From Microbispora rosea subsp. aerata (GTDB lineage: Bacteria; Actinomycetota; Actinomycetes; Streptosporangiales; Streptosporangiaceae): a stretch of DNA of 64,000 nucleotides. A program made the translations under genes and the position numbers. The stretch lies in assembly GCF_014647835.1 (NCBI RefSeq), contig NZ_BMPY01000009.1:1-64000 (forward strand). The letters are read 5' to 3'. The notes beneath the pieces were generated by a model. The model had not been told where the DNA came from, made no database searches, and saw only the letters and a program-made list of their open reading frames with translations. Below are positions 54,063 through 62,937 of the stretch, piece by piece. Position 1 is the stretch's first letter, and every line of letters begins with the position of its first letter.

Positions 54063-55712
54063 GTGAACCCGGCGACCGCGCTCTCGACCGTGCTGATCGA
54101 CGAACTGGTGCGTTGCGGGGTCACCGACGTGGTGCTGGCCCCGGGATCCAGATCCGCGCCGCTGGCGCTCGCCGCGCACGCCGAGTCGCGGGTGCGGCTG
54201 CACGTGCGCATCGACGAGCGGTCGGCCTCATACCTCGCGCTCGGCCTGGCCAAGCGGTCCGAGCGGCCGGTGGCCCTGATCTGCACATCGGGCACGGCGG
54301 CGGCCAACTTCCACCCCGCCGTGATCGAGGCGTCCGAGACGGGCGTGCCGCTGATCCTGCTCACCGCCGACCGGCCGCCGGAGCTGCGCGGCACCGGCGC
54401 CAACCAGACGATCGACCAGATCAAGCTGTACGGCTCGGCCGTGCGCTGGTTCGCCGAGGTCGGCGTGCCCGAGGACCGGCCGGGCCAGGTCGCCTACTGG
54501 CGCTCGCTGGTGTGCCGGGCCTGCCAGCGCGCCGCCGGGCCGCCGGACCCCGGTCCCGTCCACCTCAACGTGGCCTTCCGCGAGCCGCTGATCCCCGACG
54601 GCGACACGACCTGGTGCGAGCCGCTGGACGGCGGCGCCTCCGGGGCGTGGTTCCGGGCGCGGGTCGCGCCGCCGTCCGCCGCCCTGCACATCCCGCCGAC
54701 CAGGCGCGGGGTGCTGGTCGTCGGCGACGGCGCCGCCAACGTGCGGCGCTATGTGGCCGCCGCGGGCATGGCGGGCTGGCCCGTCCTGTCGGAGCCCAAC
54801 GGCGGCGGCAGGTACGGCGACCACTCGATCTCGACCTACCACTTCCTCCTGGGCGACCAGGAGTGGGCCGACGCCCACCGGCCCGACGTCGTGGTCACCC
54901 TCGGCCGCCCGGGGCTGTCGCGCCCGCTGCTGTCGTGGCTGCGCCGCGCCGGGGAGCACATCGTGGTCTCTCCCGACCTCGCCCGGTGGCCCGACCCGAC
55001 CCGGTCGGCCACCCAGGTGGCCCAGGCCGTGGAGATCCCGATCGCCACCGGCGGGGACGCCTGGCTGCGCGCCTGGCGGCACGCCGAGCACCTGGCCCGC
55101 GCGGCGATCGACCGGGTGCTCGACTCCTCCGGGCTGACCGAGCCCCGGCTGGCCCGCGACCTCGCCGACCTGCTGCCCAACGGCTCGCTGCTGTTTTGCG
55201 GGTCGTCCATGCCGATCCGCGACCTCGACCAGGCCATGCGCCCCCGGCGCGGACTGCGGCTGATGGCCAACCGGGGCGCCTCGGGCATCGACGGCCTGGT
55301 CTCCACCGCCGTCGGCGCCGCGCTCGCCCACAACGGCCCGGCGTACGCGCTCATCGGCGACCTCACGCTGCTGCACGACCAGAACGGCCTGATCCTCGGC
55401 CCGCACGAGCCCCGGCCCGACCTGTGCCTCGTGGTGGTGAACAACGACGGCGGCGGGATCTTCTCGATGCTGCCGCAGGCCGCGCTGGAGGACCCGTTCG
55501 AGCGGGTCTTCGGCACCCCCCACGGGGTGGATCTCGGCTATCTGGCCGCCGCCAACGGCCTGCCGTACACGCTGGTCGAGGACCCCGAGGAGCTGCCCAG
55601 GGCGCTCAAGGGCGACGGGCTGCGGATCGTGGAGGCGCGCACCGACCGGGCGCGGAACGCGTCTATCCACGCCGCGATGCGCGAGGCCGTACGCGCGGCG
55701 ATGCGCGACTGA
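54063..55712 (+). CDS. menD: 2-Succinyl-5-enolpyruvyl-6-hydroxy-3-cyclohexene-1-carboxylate synthase
   Basis: Thiamine-diphosphate enzyme of 549 aa that joins isochorismate and 2-oxoglutarate in menaquinone synthesis. LAPGSRSAPLALAA, HVRIDERSASYLALGLAK and LICTSGTAAANFHPAVIEA are MenD hallmarks. The ThDP/Mg motif runs from LIGDLTLLHDQNGL to VVVNNDGGGIFSMLPQA. GTG at 54063 follows GGGAGG. It lies 130 bp after menB on the same strand. Confidence 0.96.
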   Translation: MNPATALSTVLIDELVRCGVTDVVLAPGSRSAPLALAAHAESRVRLHVRIDERSASYLALGLAKRSERPVALICTSGTAAANFHPAVIEASETGVPLILLTADRPPELRGTGANQTIDQIKLYGSAVRWFAEVGVPEDRPGQVAYWRSLVCRACQRAAGPPDPGPVHLNVAFREPLIPDGDTTWCEPLDGGASGAWFRARVAPPSAALHIPPTRRGVLVVGDGAANVRRYVAAAGMAGWPVLSEPNGGGRYGDHSISTYHFLLGDQEWADAHRPDVVVTLGRPGLSRPLLSWLRRAGEHIVVSPDLARWPDPTRSATQVAQAVEIPIATGGDAWLRAWRHAEHLARAAIDRVLDSSGLTEPRLARDLADLLPNGSLLFCGSSMPIRDLDQAMRPRRGLRLMANRGASGIDGLVSTAVGAALAHNGPAYALIGDLTLLHDQNGLILGPHEPRPDLCLVVVNNDGGGIFSMLPQAALEDPFERVFGTPHGVDLGYLAAANGLPYTLVEDPEELPRALKGDGLRIVEARTDRARNASIHAAMREAVRAAMRD

Positions 55713-55841
55713 TCGTCCTCGCGGTCGGAGGCGGGGCGCGCCCGTCCGTCTCGCGGCTGAGCCGCCATGGTCCTTCCGGTGGATGCCGCGCGCGCGAGGC
55801 GACGGCACAATGGGTGCAGTTTTCCCGCCCTGAGGAGTGAG

Positions 55842-56480
55842 ATGCACGTTGAGGAGTGGCTGCAGACCATCCCGTCGGTCTGGGTCTACGTGATCGTAGG
55901 CGTGGTCATCGGGCTGGAAAGCCTGGGCATCCCGCTCCCGGGTGAGATCGTTCTGGTGAGCTCCGCGCTGCTGTCGTCCAAGGGAGTCGTGGACCCCCTG
56001 ATCGTCGGCATCTGCGCGAGCGGCGGCGCGATCGTGGGGGACTCGATCGGCTACCTGATCGGCCGCAAGGGCGGAACGCCGCTGTTCGACCGGCTGGGAC
56101 GGCGGTTCCCCAAGCACTTCGGCCCCGCGCACATCGCCAAGGCCGAGAAGATGTTCAACCGCTACGGCGTGTGGGCGGTGTTCTTCGGCCGCTTCGTCGC
56201 CCTGCTGCGGATCCTCGCCGGGCCGCTGGCCGGCGCCCTGCACATGCCGTACTGGCGCTTCCTCGTCGCCAACGTCCTCGGCGGGATCACCTGGGCCGGC
56301 GGAACCACGGCCGCGATCTACTACCTGGGTGTGGTGGCCGACAAGTGGCTCAAGGGCTTCTCGTGGGTGGGGCTGGTGGTCGCCGTCCTGGCCGGCCTGG
56401 GCACCACGGTGTGGCTCAAGCGCAGGGCCGCCAAGGCGACCGGTGAGGAGCGGGAGGCCGAGACGGTCACCACCGCGTAG
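55842..56480 (+). CDS. DedA-family membrane protein
   Basis: Integral membrane protein of 212 aa of the DedA/SNARE-associated family. It shows ESLGIPLPGEIVLVSSALL, GGAIVGDSIGYLIGRKGG, FFGRFVALLRILAGPLAG and the conserved MPYWRFLVANVLGGITW. Members are lipid scramblases or undecaprenyl-phosphate flippases needed for envelope recycling. GAGGAG lies before the ATG at 55842, preferred over the in-frame ATG at 55767. It converges on the glycan operon with a 12-bp gap. Confidence 0.92.
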   Translation: MHVEEWLQTIPSVWVYVIVGVVIGLESLGIPLPGEIVLVSSALLSSKGVVDPLIVGICASGGAIVGDSIGYLIGRKGGTPLFDRLGRRFPKHFGPAHIAKAEKMFNRYGVWAVFFGRFVALLRILAGPLAGALHMPYWRFLVANVLGGITWAGGTTAAIYYLGVVADKWLKGFSWVGLVVAVLAGLGTTVWLKRRAAKATGEEREAETVTTA

Positions 56481-56492
56481 CACGCGGCTCCC

Positions 56493-57602
56493 TCACTTCG
56501 CGCCGCCGGCCGGCACCGACACGAGCGTCTCCTGCATCCGATGGTCGGACATGCCCCGCGGATCCAGAAGGCGGTAGCCGTGGACGGTCAGGGACGCGGT
56601 GAAGATCCAGTCGAGCCGCCACAGGACGGGACCGCCGGCGGGCCACGAGGCGGGCATGAGGGAGTCGCCGGCCCGGTCCGCGCTCGACAGCCGGTCGAAG
56701 AGCGGGCGCATCTCGCCCATCGCGCCGGTGCTGTTGAAGTCGCCCGCGACGACGACGGGACGGTCGTTGCCGGCGAGATCCTCCTCCAGCCCGCGGAACT
56801 GCGCCTCCCTGGCGGCGGCCCGGCCGCGCAACGCGGTGTAGAACCGCGGGGTGAGCGGATTCTCGTCCAGCATGTACTGCGTCGGAATGTGCACGTTGTA
56901 GACCGAGACGATCGCATCGCCGATCCGCAGGTCGGTCCGCAGGACCTTGCCCAGGGCGAACGCGGAGTCCCACGTGGCCCCCGGCCCGAGGGAGCGGGCC
57001 GGCCCCACCGGCGCCGTGCTCACGATCGGGAAACGGGACAGCGTCACCAGCTCACCCAGGACGGCGACGTGATAGCCGGGGAACTCGCGGCGCAGCCGGG
57101 CCTGCTCGTCGATCCGGCGGGGAGTGCCGTCCACCCAGTTCAGATACTCCTGAAGGACGTACACATCCGCGTGCCGCTCCTTCATCAGCCCGTAGAACCG
57201 TCCGGGATCGTCGTCCTGGTCCCAGTACTCGGTGTTCCACGACACCAGGCGGATCGCCCCCGGCGGGGCCGGCGGCCCTCCGCCGGCCCACAGCGCGGCG
57301 GGGTCGAGCCCGCTCCGCCCCGCCCCCAGGGCGAGGGACACGGCCGTGGCCGCCGCGCACCACAGCCGGGCCCGGCCGCGGGTCAGCGGGAGCGCGGCCA
57401 CCAGCAGGAGCGGGACGGCCAGGTAGACCAGCGGCGGCACCAGGTCGGGCACCAGCCACAGCCAGAACCGGCCGGACAGCAGCAGGTGCAGGACGACGAA
57501 GAGCAGCCAGGCCGCCGCGGCGGCGGCGACCAGACGGCCCCGCCGTTTGCCTTCCCGGCGTACGGCGATCCGCGTGCCGGGGGCGAGCCGATCCGACAGC
57601 AT
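56493..57602 (-). CDS. Membrane-anchored endonuclease/exonuclease/phosphatase (EEP) protein, intact active site
   Basis: Protein of 369 aa. Residues ~22-95 hold three hydrophobic segments, then a catalytic EEP domain. Active-site motifs are present: N123 in VSWNTEYW, E152 in VLQEYLNW, VAGDFN (Asp-x-Asn) and S352-D353-H354 near the end, with VYNVHIP between. Such domains cleave phosphodiesters in nucleic acids, inositol phosphates or phospholipids; a membrane anchor favours a lipid or lipid-linked substrate. It is the last gene of the glycan operon, starting 2 bp after a glycosyltransferase stop, with AGGTGA as ribosome site. Its paralogue at 58666 has lost key residues. Confidence 0.85.
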   Translation of the reverse strand: MLSDRLAPGTRIAVRREGKRRGRLVAAAAAAWLLFVVLHLLLSGRFWLWLVPDLVPPLVYLAVPLLLVAALPLTRGRARLWCAAATAVSLALGAGRSGLDPAALWAGGGPPAPPGAIRLVSWNTEYWDQDDDPGRFYGLMKERHADVYVLQEYLNWVDGTPRRIDEQARLRREFPGYHVAVLGELVTLSRFPIVSTAPVGPARSLGPGATWDSAFALGKVLRTDLRIGDAIVSVYNVHIPTQYMLDENPLTPRFYTALRGRAAAREAQFRGLEEDLAGNDRPVVVAGDFNSTGAMGEMRPLFDRLSSADRAGDSLMPASWPAGGPVLWRLDWIFTASLTVHGYRLLDPRGMSDHRMQETLVSVPAGGAK

Positions 57603-57604
57603 GC

Positions 57605-58636
57605 TCACCTGCCCGTCCCGGAGGCGGCGGTGGCGGGCGAGTCGTACAGCGCCCGGAACCGTCCCGACAGCAGCCACTGCACCGCGCCGGCCGCCAGACC
57701 GGCGACGATGACGAGGTTCACCAGGAAGTGCACCGCCACGAAGAACAGGAAGAACAGCGGGCACCTCCGGGCGAGGACGAACCGGTACATGCCCGCGTCG
57801 CAGGCGAGCGACACGCCGAACAGGAGCGCGGGCACGACGGCCGCCGGCAGGCCGTAGGGGATCACCAGCGGCAGCGTGGCGGCCGCCGCCGCGGCCGACA
57901 GCGCGGCCCAGCCCCGGGCCGCGGTCTCGTAGCCGCGTGCCAGGCTGCGCCGGGAGGCGTAGAGGGGCACGCGGGCCCGGCCGCGGTGGAACAGCTTGCG
58001 CAGCAGTGTCGTCAGCTCCCTGTCGTGGCCCATGCGGCCGCGTACGGCCGAGGTGATGAGGACGCGGTAGCGCCGGCCCAGCCGATGCCCGTAGTCGACC
58101 TCCTCTGTGTATCTCAGCCGGGGGTTGAACGGGCCGATCTCGGCGAAGACGGCGGCGCGGATGGCGAACATCGCCGACCACAGGAAGGAGACCTCGCCCT
58201 CGGAGGCGACGGACCAGTAGTGATGCTGCAACGCCCGGTAGTCCTCCACCCTGGTCGAGCGGATGAGCGGGTCGGGGTCCTCGATCCCGCAGACCGCCCC
58301 GATCGCCGGGTCCGCCTCCAGCATCGCCACGGCGGTGGCGATCGCGTCGGGGGCCAGGGCGACGTCCGCGTCGACGAAGAACAGGATCTCGCCGTTCGCG
58401 TGGCGCGCGCCGGTGTTCCGGGCGGCGGCGGCGCCGCCGTTGGCGCCGGTGCGGATCACGGTTACGCCCGCCGATTGGGCGATGCGCACCGAGTCGTCGG
58501 TGCTGTGGTCGTCCACCAGCAGGATTTCCAGCGGCGCGTACGTCTGCTCCCGCACGGCCTTGAGAGTCAGCGGGAGGAACCGCGCGCCGTTGTAGTTGGG
58601 GATGACGACGGTGACCAGGGGGCGATCCGATCGCAT
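57605..58636 (-). CDS. Membrane-associated GT2 glycosyltransferase
   Basis: Glycosyltransferase family 2 protein of 343 aa. Residues ~7-230 are the GT-A domain (VTVVIPNYNGARFL, LLVDDHSTDDSV, FFVDADVALAPDA with the D-A-D metal motif, EEVDYGHRL). Residues ~255-343 hold about three membrane helices ending in FFVAVHFLVNLVIVAG and a basic tail. It adds a sugar from a nucleotide- or lipid-activated donor at the inner membrane face. ATG at 58636 has GAGGT upstream. The same C-terminal architecture is found in the two sister genes at 60845 and 61886. Donor and acceptor unknown. Confidence 0.9.
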   Translation of the reverse strand: MRSDRPLVTVVIPNYNGARFLPLTLKAVREQTYAPLEILLVDDHSTDDSVRIAQSAGVTVIRTGANGGAAAARNTGARHANGEILFFVDADVALAPDAIATAVAMLEADPAIGAVCGIEDPDPLIRSTRVEDYRALQHHYWSVASEGEVSFLWSAMFAIRAAVFAEIGPFNPRLRYTEEVDYGHRLGRRYRVLITSAVRGRMGHDRELTTLLRKLFHRGRARVPLYASRRSLARGYETAARGWAALSAAAAAATLPLVIPYGLPAAVVPALLFGVSLACDAGMYRFVLARRCPLFFLFFVAVHFLVNLVIVAGLAAGAVQWLLSGRFRALYDSPATAASGTGR

Positions 58637-58665
58637 GATGACCTCGGGTGGGGTTCGGAACCGGA

Positions 58666-59868
58666 TTACGGAAGGGAGACGAGCACGTCCTGGAGGTGGT
58701 GGCTCGACATGCCCTCGGGGGAGCGCAGGTCGTAGCGGTGCACGGGCAGATCCGGCGAGGTGAAGGTCCAGTCCATCCGCCACAGCCGCAGGCCGCCGAA
58801 GGCCAGGGTGGCGGGATAGGGCGAGGTTCCGGCCGCGCTCGCGTCCTTCCAGCGGTCCATCAGCCGGGCGAACCCGGTGCCGGGCAGCATGTTGAAGTTC
58901 CCGGAGACGAGCAGCGGCGCGGAGTTGCCGCGCAGGTCCGCGACGAGCTGGTCGAGCTGGGCGCGCCGGGCCGCGTCGAGCGTCCGGATGGTCCGGTGGA
59001 ACCGCGGCGAGAACGGACCGGAGTCGAGGTAGAGCATGTCGTAGAGGTGCACGTTGTAGACCGAAAGGACGCGCCCGCCGACGTCCAGGTCGGTCCGCAG
59101 CGCCGCGCGGTTCCAGTTGCCGGCCGCCGGGTTGGAGGTCCACCCGATCGGAACCGTACGGGTGATCGGGAGACGGGAGATCGTCAGCAGTCCGTCGGCG
59201 GTGGCGATCGCGTAGCCGGGGAACTCGCGTCGCAGCCGGTCGTCGTCGTTCAGGGGCACGAGCGCGCCGGGGGCGCATCCCGCGTGCTCCTGCAGAAGGT
59301 AGACGTCGGCTCGCCATTCGCGCAGGTAACGGTAGAAACGGGCGGTGTCGTCGCCCTCGTCCCAGCACAACGCGTCCCAGGAGACGACGCGCAGCGCGTC
59401 GCGCGGGGCGGGCCCGTCCGCGCCCGCGCGCCCCGGCGGGTGCACCCCGGCCTGTCCCAGGCCGAGGGCCAGCGCCGCCGCGGCGGGCAGCAGGCTCCAC
59501 CGCCGTCCCGCGGACGACAGGCGGACCCGCGGCGTCAGGGCGGCCAGGATGACCAGCAGCGCCGTGACGGCGAGCAGCGCCGCGGGGACGAGGGCCAGCA
59601 GCAGGGGCGGCACCATGAGGTCGGCGATCACCCAGATCCAGGTGCGCCCGCTGAGCAGCGCGCGCAGGACGGCCAGCGCGAGGGCCGCGACGCACAGACC
59701 GGCCAGCACGCGTTCCCCGCGGGACAGCCCCGTGCGGCGGAGCGCGGGCACGGCCGCCGCCCCGAGCACGACGAGCGGCGCGGCGCAGCCCAGCGGCAGC
59801 AGGAGCCACCAGGGCAGCCCGCTCGGCCAGCCGGTCGCGGCGAGGACCGCCGGCGGGTGCGCGGTCAT
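58666..59868 (-). CDS. EEP-family membrane protein with degraded catalytic site
   Basis: Protein of 400 aa similar to the product of 56493-57602: about four N-terminal hydrophobic segments (e.g. WLLLPLGCAAPLVVLGAAAV) then an EEP domain. The motifs differ: VSWD (D165 where N is expected), LLQEHAG (E194 kept), SGNFN (N324 where the catalytic Asp is expected) and SSH at 388-390 instead of SDH (S389 for D). Loss of three key residues suggests a non-catalytic paralogue, perhaps a binding partner of the active copy. ATG overlaps the flippase-like gene stop by 4 bp. Confidence 0.85.
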   Translation of the reverse strand: MTAHPPAVLAATGWPSGLPWWLLLPLGCAAPLVVLGAAAVPALRRTGLSRGERVLAGLCVAALALAVLRALLSGRTWIWVIADLMVPPLLLALVPAALLAVTALLVILAALTPRVRLSSAGRRWSLLPAAAALALGLGQAGVHPPGRAGADGPAPRDALRVVSWDALCWDEGDDTARFYRYLREWRADVYLLQEHAGCAPGALVPLNDDDRLRREFPGYAIATADGLLTISRLPITRTVPIGWTSNPAAGNWNRAALRTDLDVGGRVLSVYNVHLYDMLYLDSGPFSPRFHRTIRTLDAARRAQLDQLVADLRGNSAPLLVSGNFNMLPGTGFARLMDRWKDASAAGTSPYPATLAFGGLRLWRMDWTFTSPDLPVHRYDLRSPEGMSSHHLQDVLVSLP

Positions 59869-60848
59869 GGCGGCGAGGCTCCTTCCGTACGCGTGCCGGC
59901 GGCGGGGGGCGAGGGGCGGCGCCGCCGGGCCGTCCAGACGAGCGCCCCCAGCACGACGGCGGTGGACACCAGGTCGCCGGCGGTGATCAGCACCCGGCTG
60001 AGGGCGACCAGGGCGACCAGATCGGGGCCGCTCAGCAGGGTCGCGACGGTGAGGCCCAGCACGGCCTCGCGCGCGCCCAGCCCGGACGGCATGATCAGCG
60101 TGAAGATTCCGGCCACCGTGGCCAGCGCGAAGCCGCCGATGCCGATGGTGAGCGCACCGGCGGCGGGCGCGCCCAGCGCGATCGCGAGCACCGCGACGTG
60201 CAGGCCGCTGATCAGCCAGCCGGCGGCCATCAGCCCGGTCACCGCGAGCAGCGTCCGGCGTCCCGGCAGGACGGGCGCGCGCCCGCCTCGGCGCAGCACC
60301 CGCTGGGCGACGCCGAGGAGCGTGGTCAGCAACCGCGGCGCGGCGAGCGGCAGGAGGGCGGCCGCCAGGAGCGGCACCAGGCCCCACCACAGCGGCCCGG
60401 TCGTCACCAGCCGGGGCAGGGCCACCAGTCCGACCCCGAGCCCCGCGATCACCCCGAGTCCCTGCCCGGCCAGGAAGGCCCCGGCGAGCCGGGCGGGGGG
60501 CTCGCCGAGCGGCTTGGCCATGGCGGCGTGCGCCACGGCCGGCCACACCCCGCCCGGCAGGTAGCGGGTGAGCCCCGCGAGGAAGAACACCCGCACCGCG
60601 GCCGGCAGGGGCAGGCGGGTGCCCAGCCCGGCCAGCAGCATCCGCCAGCCGAAGAAGCCGGGCAGCCCGCCCACGATCGCGAGCGCCGTCGCGAGCACGC
60701 AGGCTCCCCACCCCACCCGGGCCAGGCTCGCCCCCAGCCCGTGGCGCACCCGCCACAGCTGGTAGCCGAGGAAGGCGAGCACGAGCAGGTAGGCCGCCGC
60801 GCGCAGCCCGGCGAACGCCCTCCCGCGAGCCGCGTGGCCGCGGCTCAC
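59865..60848 (-). CDS. Lysylphosphatidylglycerol-synthase-TM / flippase-like membrane protein
   Basis: Polytopic protein of 327 aa with about eight helices, of the family sharing its fold with the MprF flippase domain (UPF0104). Seen: AYLLVLAFLGYQLWRVR, VFFLAGLTRYLPGGVWPAVA, GGFALATVAGIFTLIMPSGL and GAREAVLGLTVATLLSG (the PxGxGxREA motif of the family). It may flip a lipid-linked intermediate to the outer face. GTG at 60848 overlaps the preceding glycosyltransferase stop (GTGA) and the stop overlaps the next ATG, so it is tightly coupled inside the operon. Confidence 0.85.
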   Translation of the reverse strand: MSRGHAARGRAFAGLRAAAYLLVLAFLGYQLWRVRHGLGASLARVGWGACVLATALAIVGGLPGFFGWRMLLAGLGTRLPLPAAVRVFFLAGLTRYLPGGVWPAVAHAAMAKPLGEPPARLAGAFLAGQGLGVIAGLGVGLVALPRLVTTGPLWWGLVPLLAAALLPLAAPRLLTTLLGVAQRVLRRGGRAPVLPGRRTLLAVTGLMAAGWLISGLHVAVLAIALGAPAAGALTIGIGGFALATVAGIFTLIMPSGLGAREAVLGLTVATLLSGPDLVALVALSRVLITAGDLVSTAVVLGALVWTARRRRPSPPAAGTRTEGASPP

Positions 60849-61882
60849 GTCGCCGCCTTGCGCGACGGGGAGGCGTACATGCGGCGGAACGAGCGCGAGG
60901 TGAGCCACTGCAGGATCCCGACGCCCGCGCCCGCCGCGATGGTGAGGTTGACGAGGAAGTGCATGGCCACGAAGAACAGCCCGAACGCCGGGGTCCGGGT
61001 GGAGAACACGAACCGGTACAACCGCCGGTCGATGAACAGCCAGGTGGCCAGCAGCAGGGCCGGCACGGCGGCCCAGGCGGCGCCGGCCAGCAGCGGCGCG
61101 GGCAAGGTCACCGCCGTCAGCGCGGCGGTCAGGCTGGCGGCCGCCTCCGGCGAGCTCACCACTCCGGCGGCGTATCTGCGCTGCAGGAAGAACGGCACGT
61201 GCAGCCGGGTCCGGGTGAACACCTTCCGCAGCGCGACGCGCAGCGTCGCGTCGTCGTCGTGGCGGCCGCGCACGGCGGAGGTGAGCAGCACGGTCCACCG
61301 GCTGGTCAGCCGTTCCCCTATGTCGGCGCCTTCCGACTGGACGAGCTCGTTCGTCCACGGGCCCACCTCGGCCCACACGGCCGCGGGGATGGCGATGATG
61401 GCGACCGGCAGGAAGCCGGTGATCGGGCCCTCGGCGACGCGGTACCAGTAGTGCCGGTAGAGGATGCGGTATTCCTTGACGAGGCTGTCGCGCCGCAGGG
61501 GGATGGGCTCATAGTTGCCGGAGACGGCGCCGATCCGGGGATCGGACGCGAGGATCTCCACGGCCCGCTCGACGGCGTCGGGGGCCAGCGCGACGTCGGA
61601 GTCGAGGAAGAACAACACCTCCCCGCGAGCGTGGGAGACGCCGAGGTTGCGCGCGGCGGACACGCCGCTGTTGCGCGGTGTGCTGAGCACCGGCACGCCC
61701 AGCGAGCGGGCCACCTGCACGGAGTCGTCGGTGCTGCAGTCGTCCACGAGGATGATCTCGATGGGGGAGTACGTCTGCTCCAGGACGGACCTCAGGCACA
61801 GTTCGAGCACGTCCCCGTAGTTGTAGTTGGGGATGATGACCGAGACCAGGGGCCCGGGGGAGTCCGGTGTGGTCGAGCGCAT
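60845..61882 (-). CDS. Membrane-associated GT2 glycosyltransferase
   Basis: GT2 enzyme of 345 aa. The GT-A domain is at ~12-230 (LVSVIIPNYNYGDVLELCLR, ILVDDCSTDDSV, FFLDSDVALAPDA with D-S-D). The C-terminal helices end in LFFVAMHFLVNLTIAAGAGV. Its architecture equals that of the 57605 and 61886 genes, so the three are paralogues. It starts 3 bp after the preceding glycosyltransferase stop and overlaps the flippase gene, suggesting the same pathway. Sugar unknown. Confidence 0.9.
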   Translation of the reverse strand: MRSTTPDSPGPLVSVIIPNYNYGDVLELCLRSVLEQTYSPIEIILVDDCSTDDSVQVARSLGVPVLSTPRNSGVSAARNLGVSHARGEVLFFLDSDVALAPDAVERAVEILASDPRIGAVSGNYEPIPLRRDSLVKEYRILYRHYWYRVAEGPITGFLPVAIIAIPAAVWAEVGPWTNELVQSEGADIGERLTSRWTVLLTSAVRGRHDDDATLRVALRKVFTRTRLHVPFFLQRRYAAGVVSSPEAAASLTAALTAVTLPAPLLAGAAWAAVPALLLATWLFIDRRLYRFVFSTRTPAFGLFFVAMHFLVNLTIAAGAGVGILQWLTSRSFRRMYASPSRKAAT

Positions 61883-61885
61883 GGT

Positions 61886-62914
61886 TCACCAGCCTTTCGA
61901 GGAGTCGGCGCGACCGAGCGGGGCCGTGCGGTACGACGGCCCGAAGGAGGGGTCGAGGGCGGCGCGCACCAGCCCGTCCACGGCTCCGCAGAGCTGCGCG
62001 GCATGCGTCAGGAAGTGCACCGCGGTGAAGTACGCCAGGAAGGCCGGGCCCTTCTCCCGGAGCACGAAGCGGGACAGCGGCGGATCGCAGACCGCGAACA
62101 GGGCGAAAAACGCGCCCGGCAGCGGGAGCGCCTGCCGCCAGGCGAGCGCGACGGGGACGGAGGCCAGGGTGAGGGCCGTGGCGAGCAGGCCGGGCATCCG
62201 GTTGATCCGCAGGGCGCGCGGCCGCATCCGGTTGCGGGCGGAGAAGAGCAGATAACGCGAGCGCCGGTACTGCTCGGCGAGCATCGGCAGGAGCCGGTCG
62301 GCCTCGTCGTGGCGGCCCACCACATCGCGGCTGAGGTGGATGTGGCGGCACGTCAGCAGCCGCTCGCTGTACTCGTCGTCCTCCGCGCTGCGCAGGCGCT
62401 CGTCGAACGGGCCCACCTCGTCGAACACCGCCCGGGGGACGGCGGCGAGCGCGAAGATCGCGGTCGCCGTGGGGCCCGCCCCCTGGACCAGGGCGTGGTG
62501 CATCCGCAGCGTGCGGTAGATCTCCACGGGGCCGTCGTCGACGAGGGGTTCCTTCGCGTAGACGCCGTAGACGCAGCCGCATCCCGGGTCGTCCAGCAGC
62601 AACGCCACGGCGTTGGCCACCGCGTCGGGTTCCAGGGCCACGTCGGAGTCGAGGAAGAACAAGATCTCGCCGTGGCTCGCCGCCACGCCGGCGTTGCGCG
62701 CCGCCGACACGCCCATGTTGTACGGCTGGCGCACCAGCGCGCACCCGAACTCGGCGGCGACGGCGGGGGTGCCGTCGGTGCTGGCGTCGTCGACCACGAC
62801 GACCTCGACGGCGGGGTAGGTCTGCGTCAGCGCCGACGACAGGCAGGCGCGCAGTGTCTTGGCGGCGTTGTGCGCCGGGATGATGATCGACACGAGGGGA
62901 GAGCGTTGAGACAC
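61886..62914 (-). CDS. Membrane-associated GT2 glycosyltransferase
   Basis: GT2 enzyme of 342 aa. The GT-A motifs are VSIIIPAHNAAKTLRACLSS, VVVDDASTDGTP and FFLDSDVALEPDA. C-terminal helices end in AYFTAVHFLTHAAQLCG. It is slightly more divergent than its two sisters. GTG at 62914 has AAGGCGACC upstream; the in-frame codons before it have no glycosyltransferase character. It is 23 bp downstream of the UbiA gene. Donor and acceptor unknown. Confidence 0.88.
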   Translation of the reverse strand: MSQRSPLVSIIIPAHNAAKTLRACLSSALTQTYPAVEVVVVDDASTDGTPAVAAEFGCALVRQPYNMGVSAARNAGVAASHGEILFFLDSDVALEPDAVANAVALLLDDPGCGCVYGVYAKEPLVDDGPVEIYRTLRMHHALVQGAGPTATAIFALAAVPRAVFDEVGPFDERLRSAEDDEYSERLLTCRHIHLSRDVVGRHDEADRLLPMLAEQYRRSRYLLFSARNRMRPRALRINRMPGLLATALTLASVPVALAWRQALPLPGAFFALFAVCDPPLSRFVLREKGPAFLAYFTAVHFLTHAAQLCGAVDGLVRAALDPSFGPSYRTAPLGRADSSKGW

Positions 62915-62937
62915 GTCGGTCGCCTTCTCGAGAGGTC

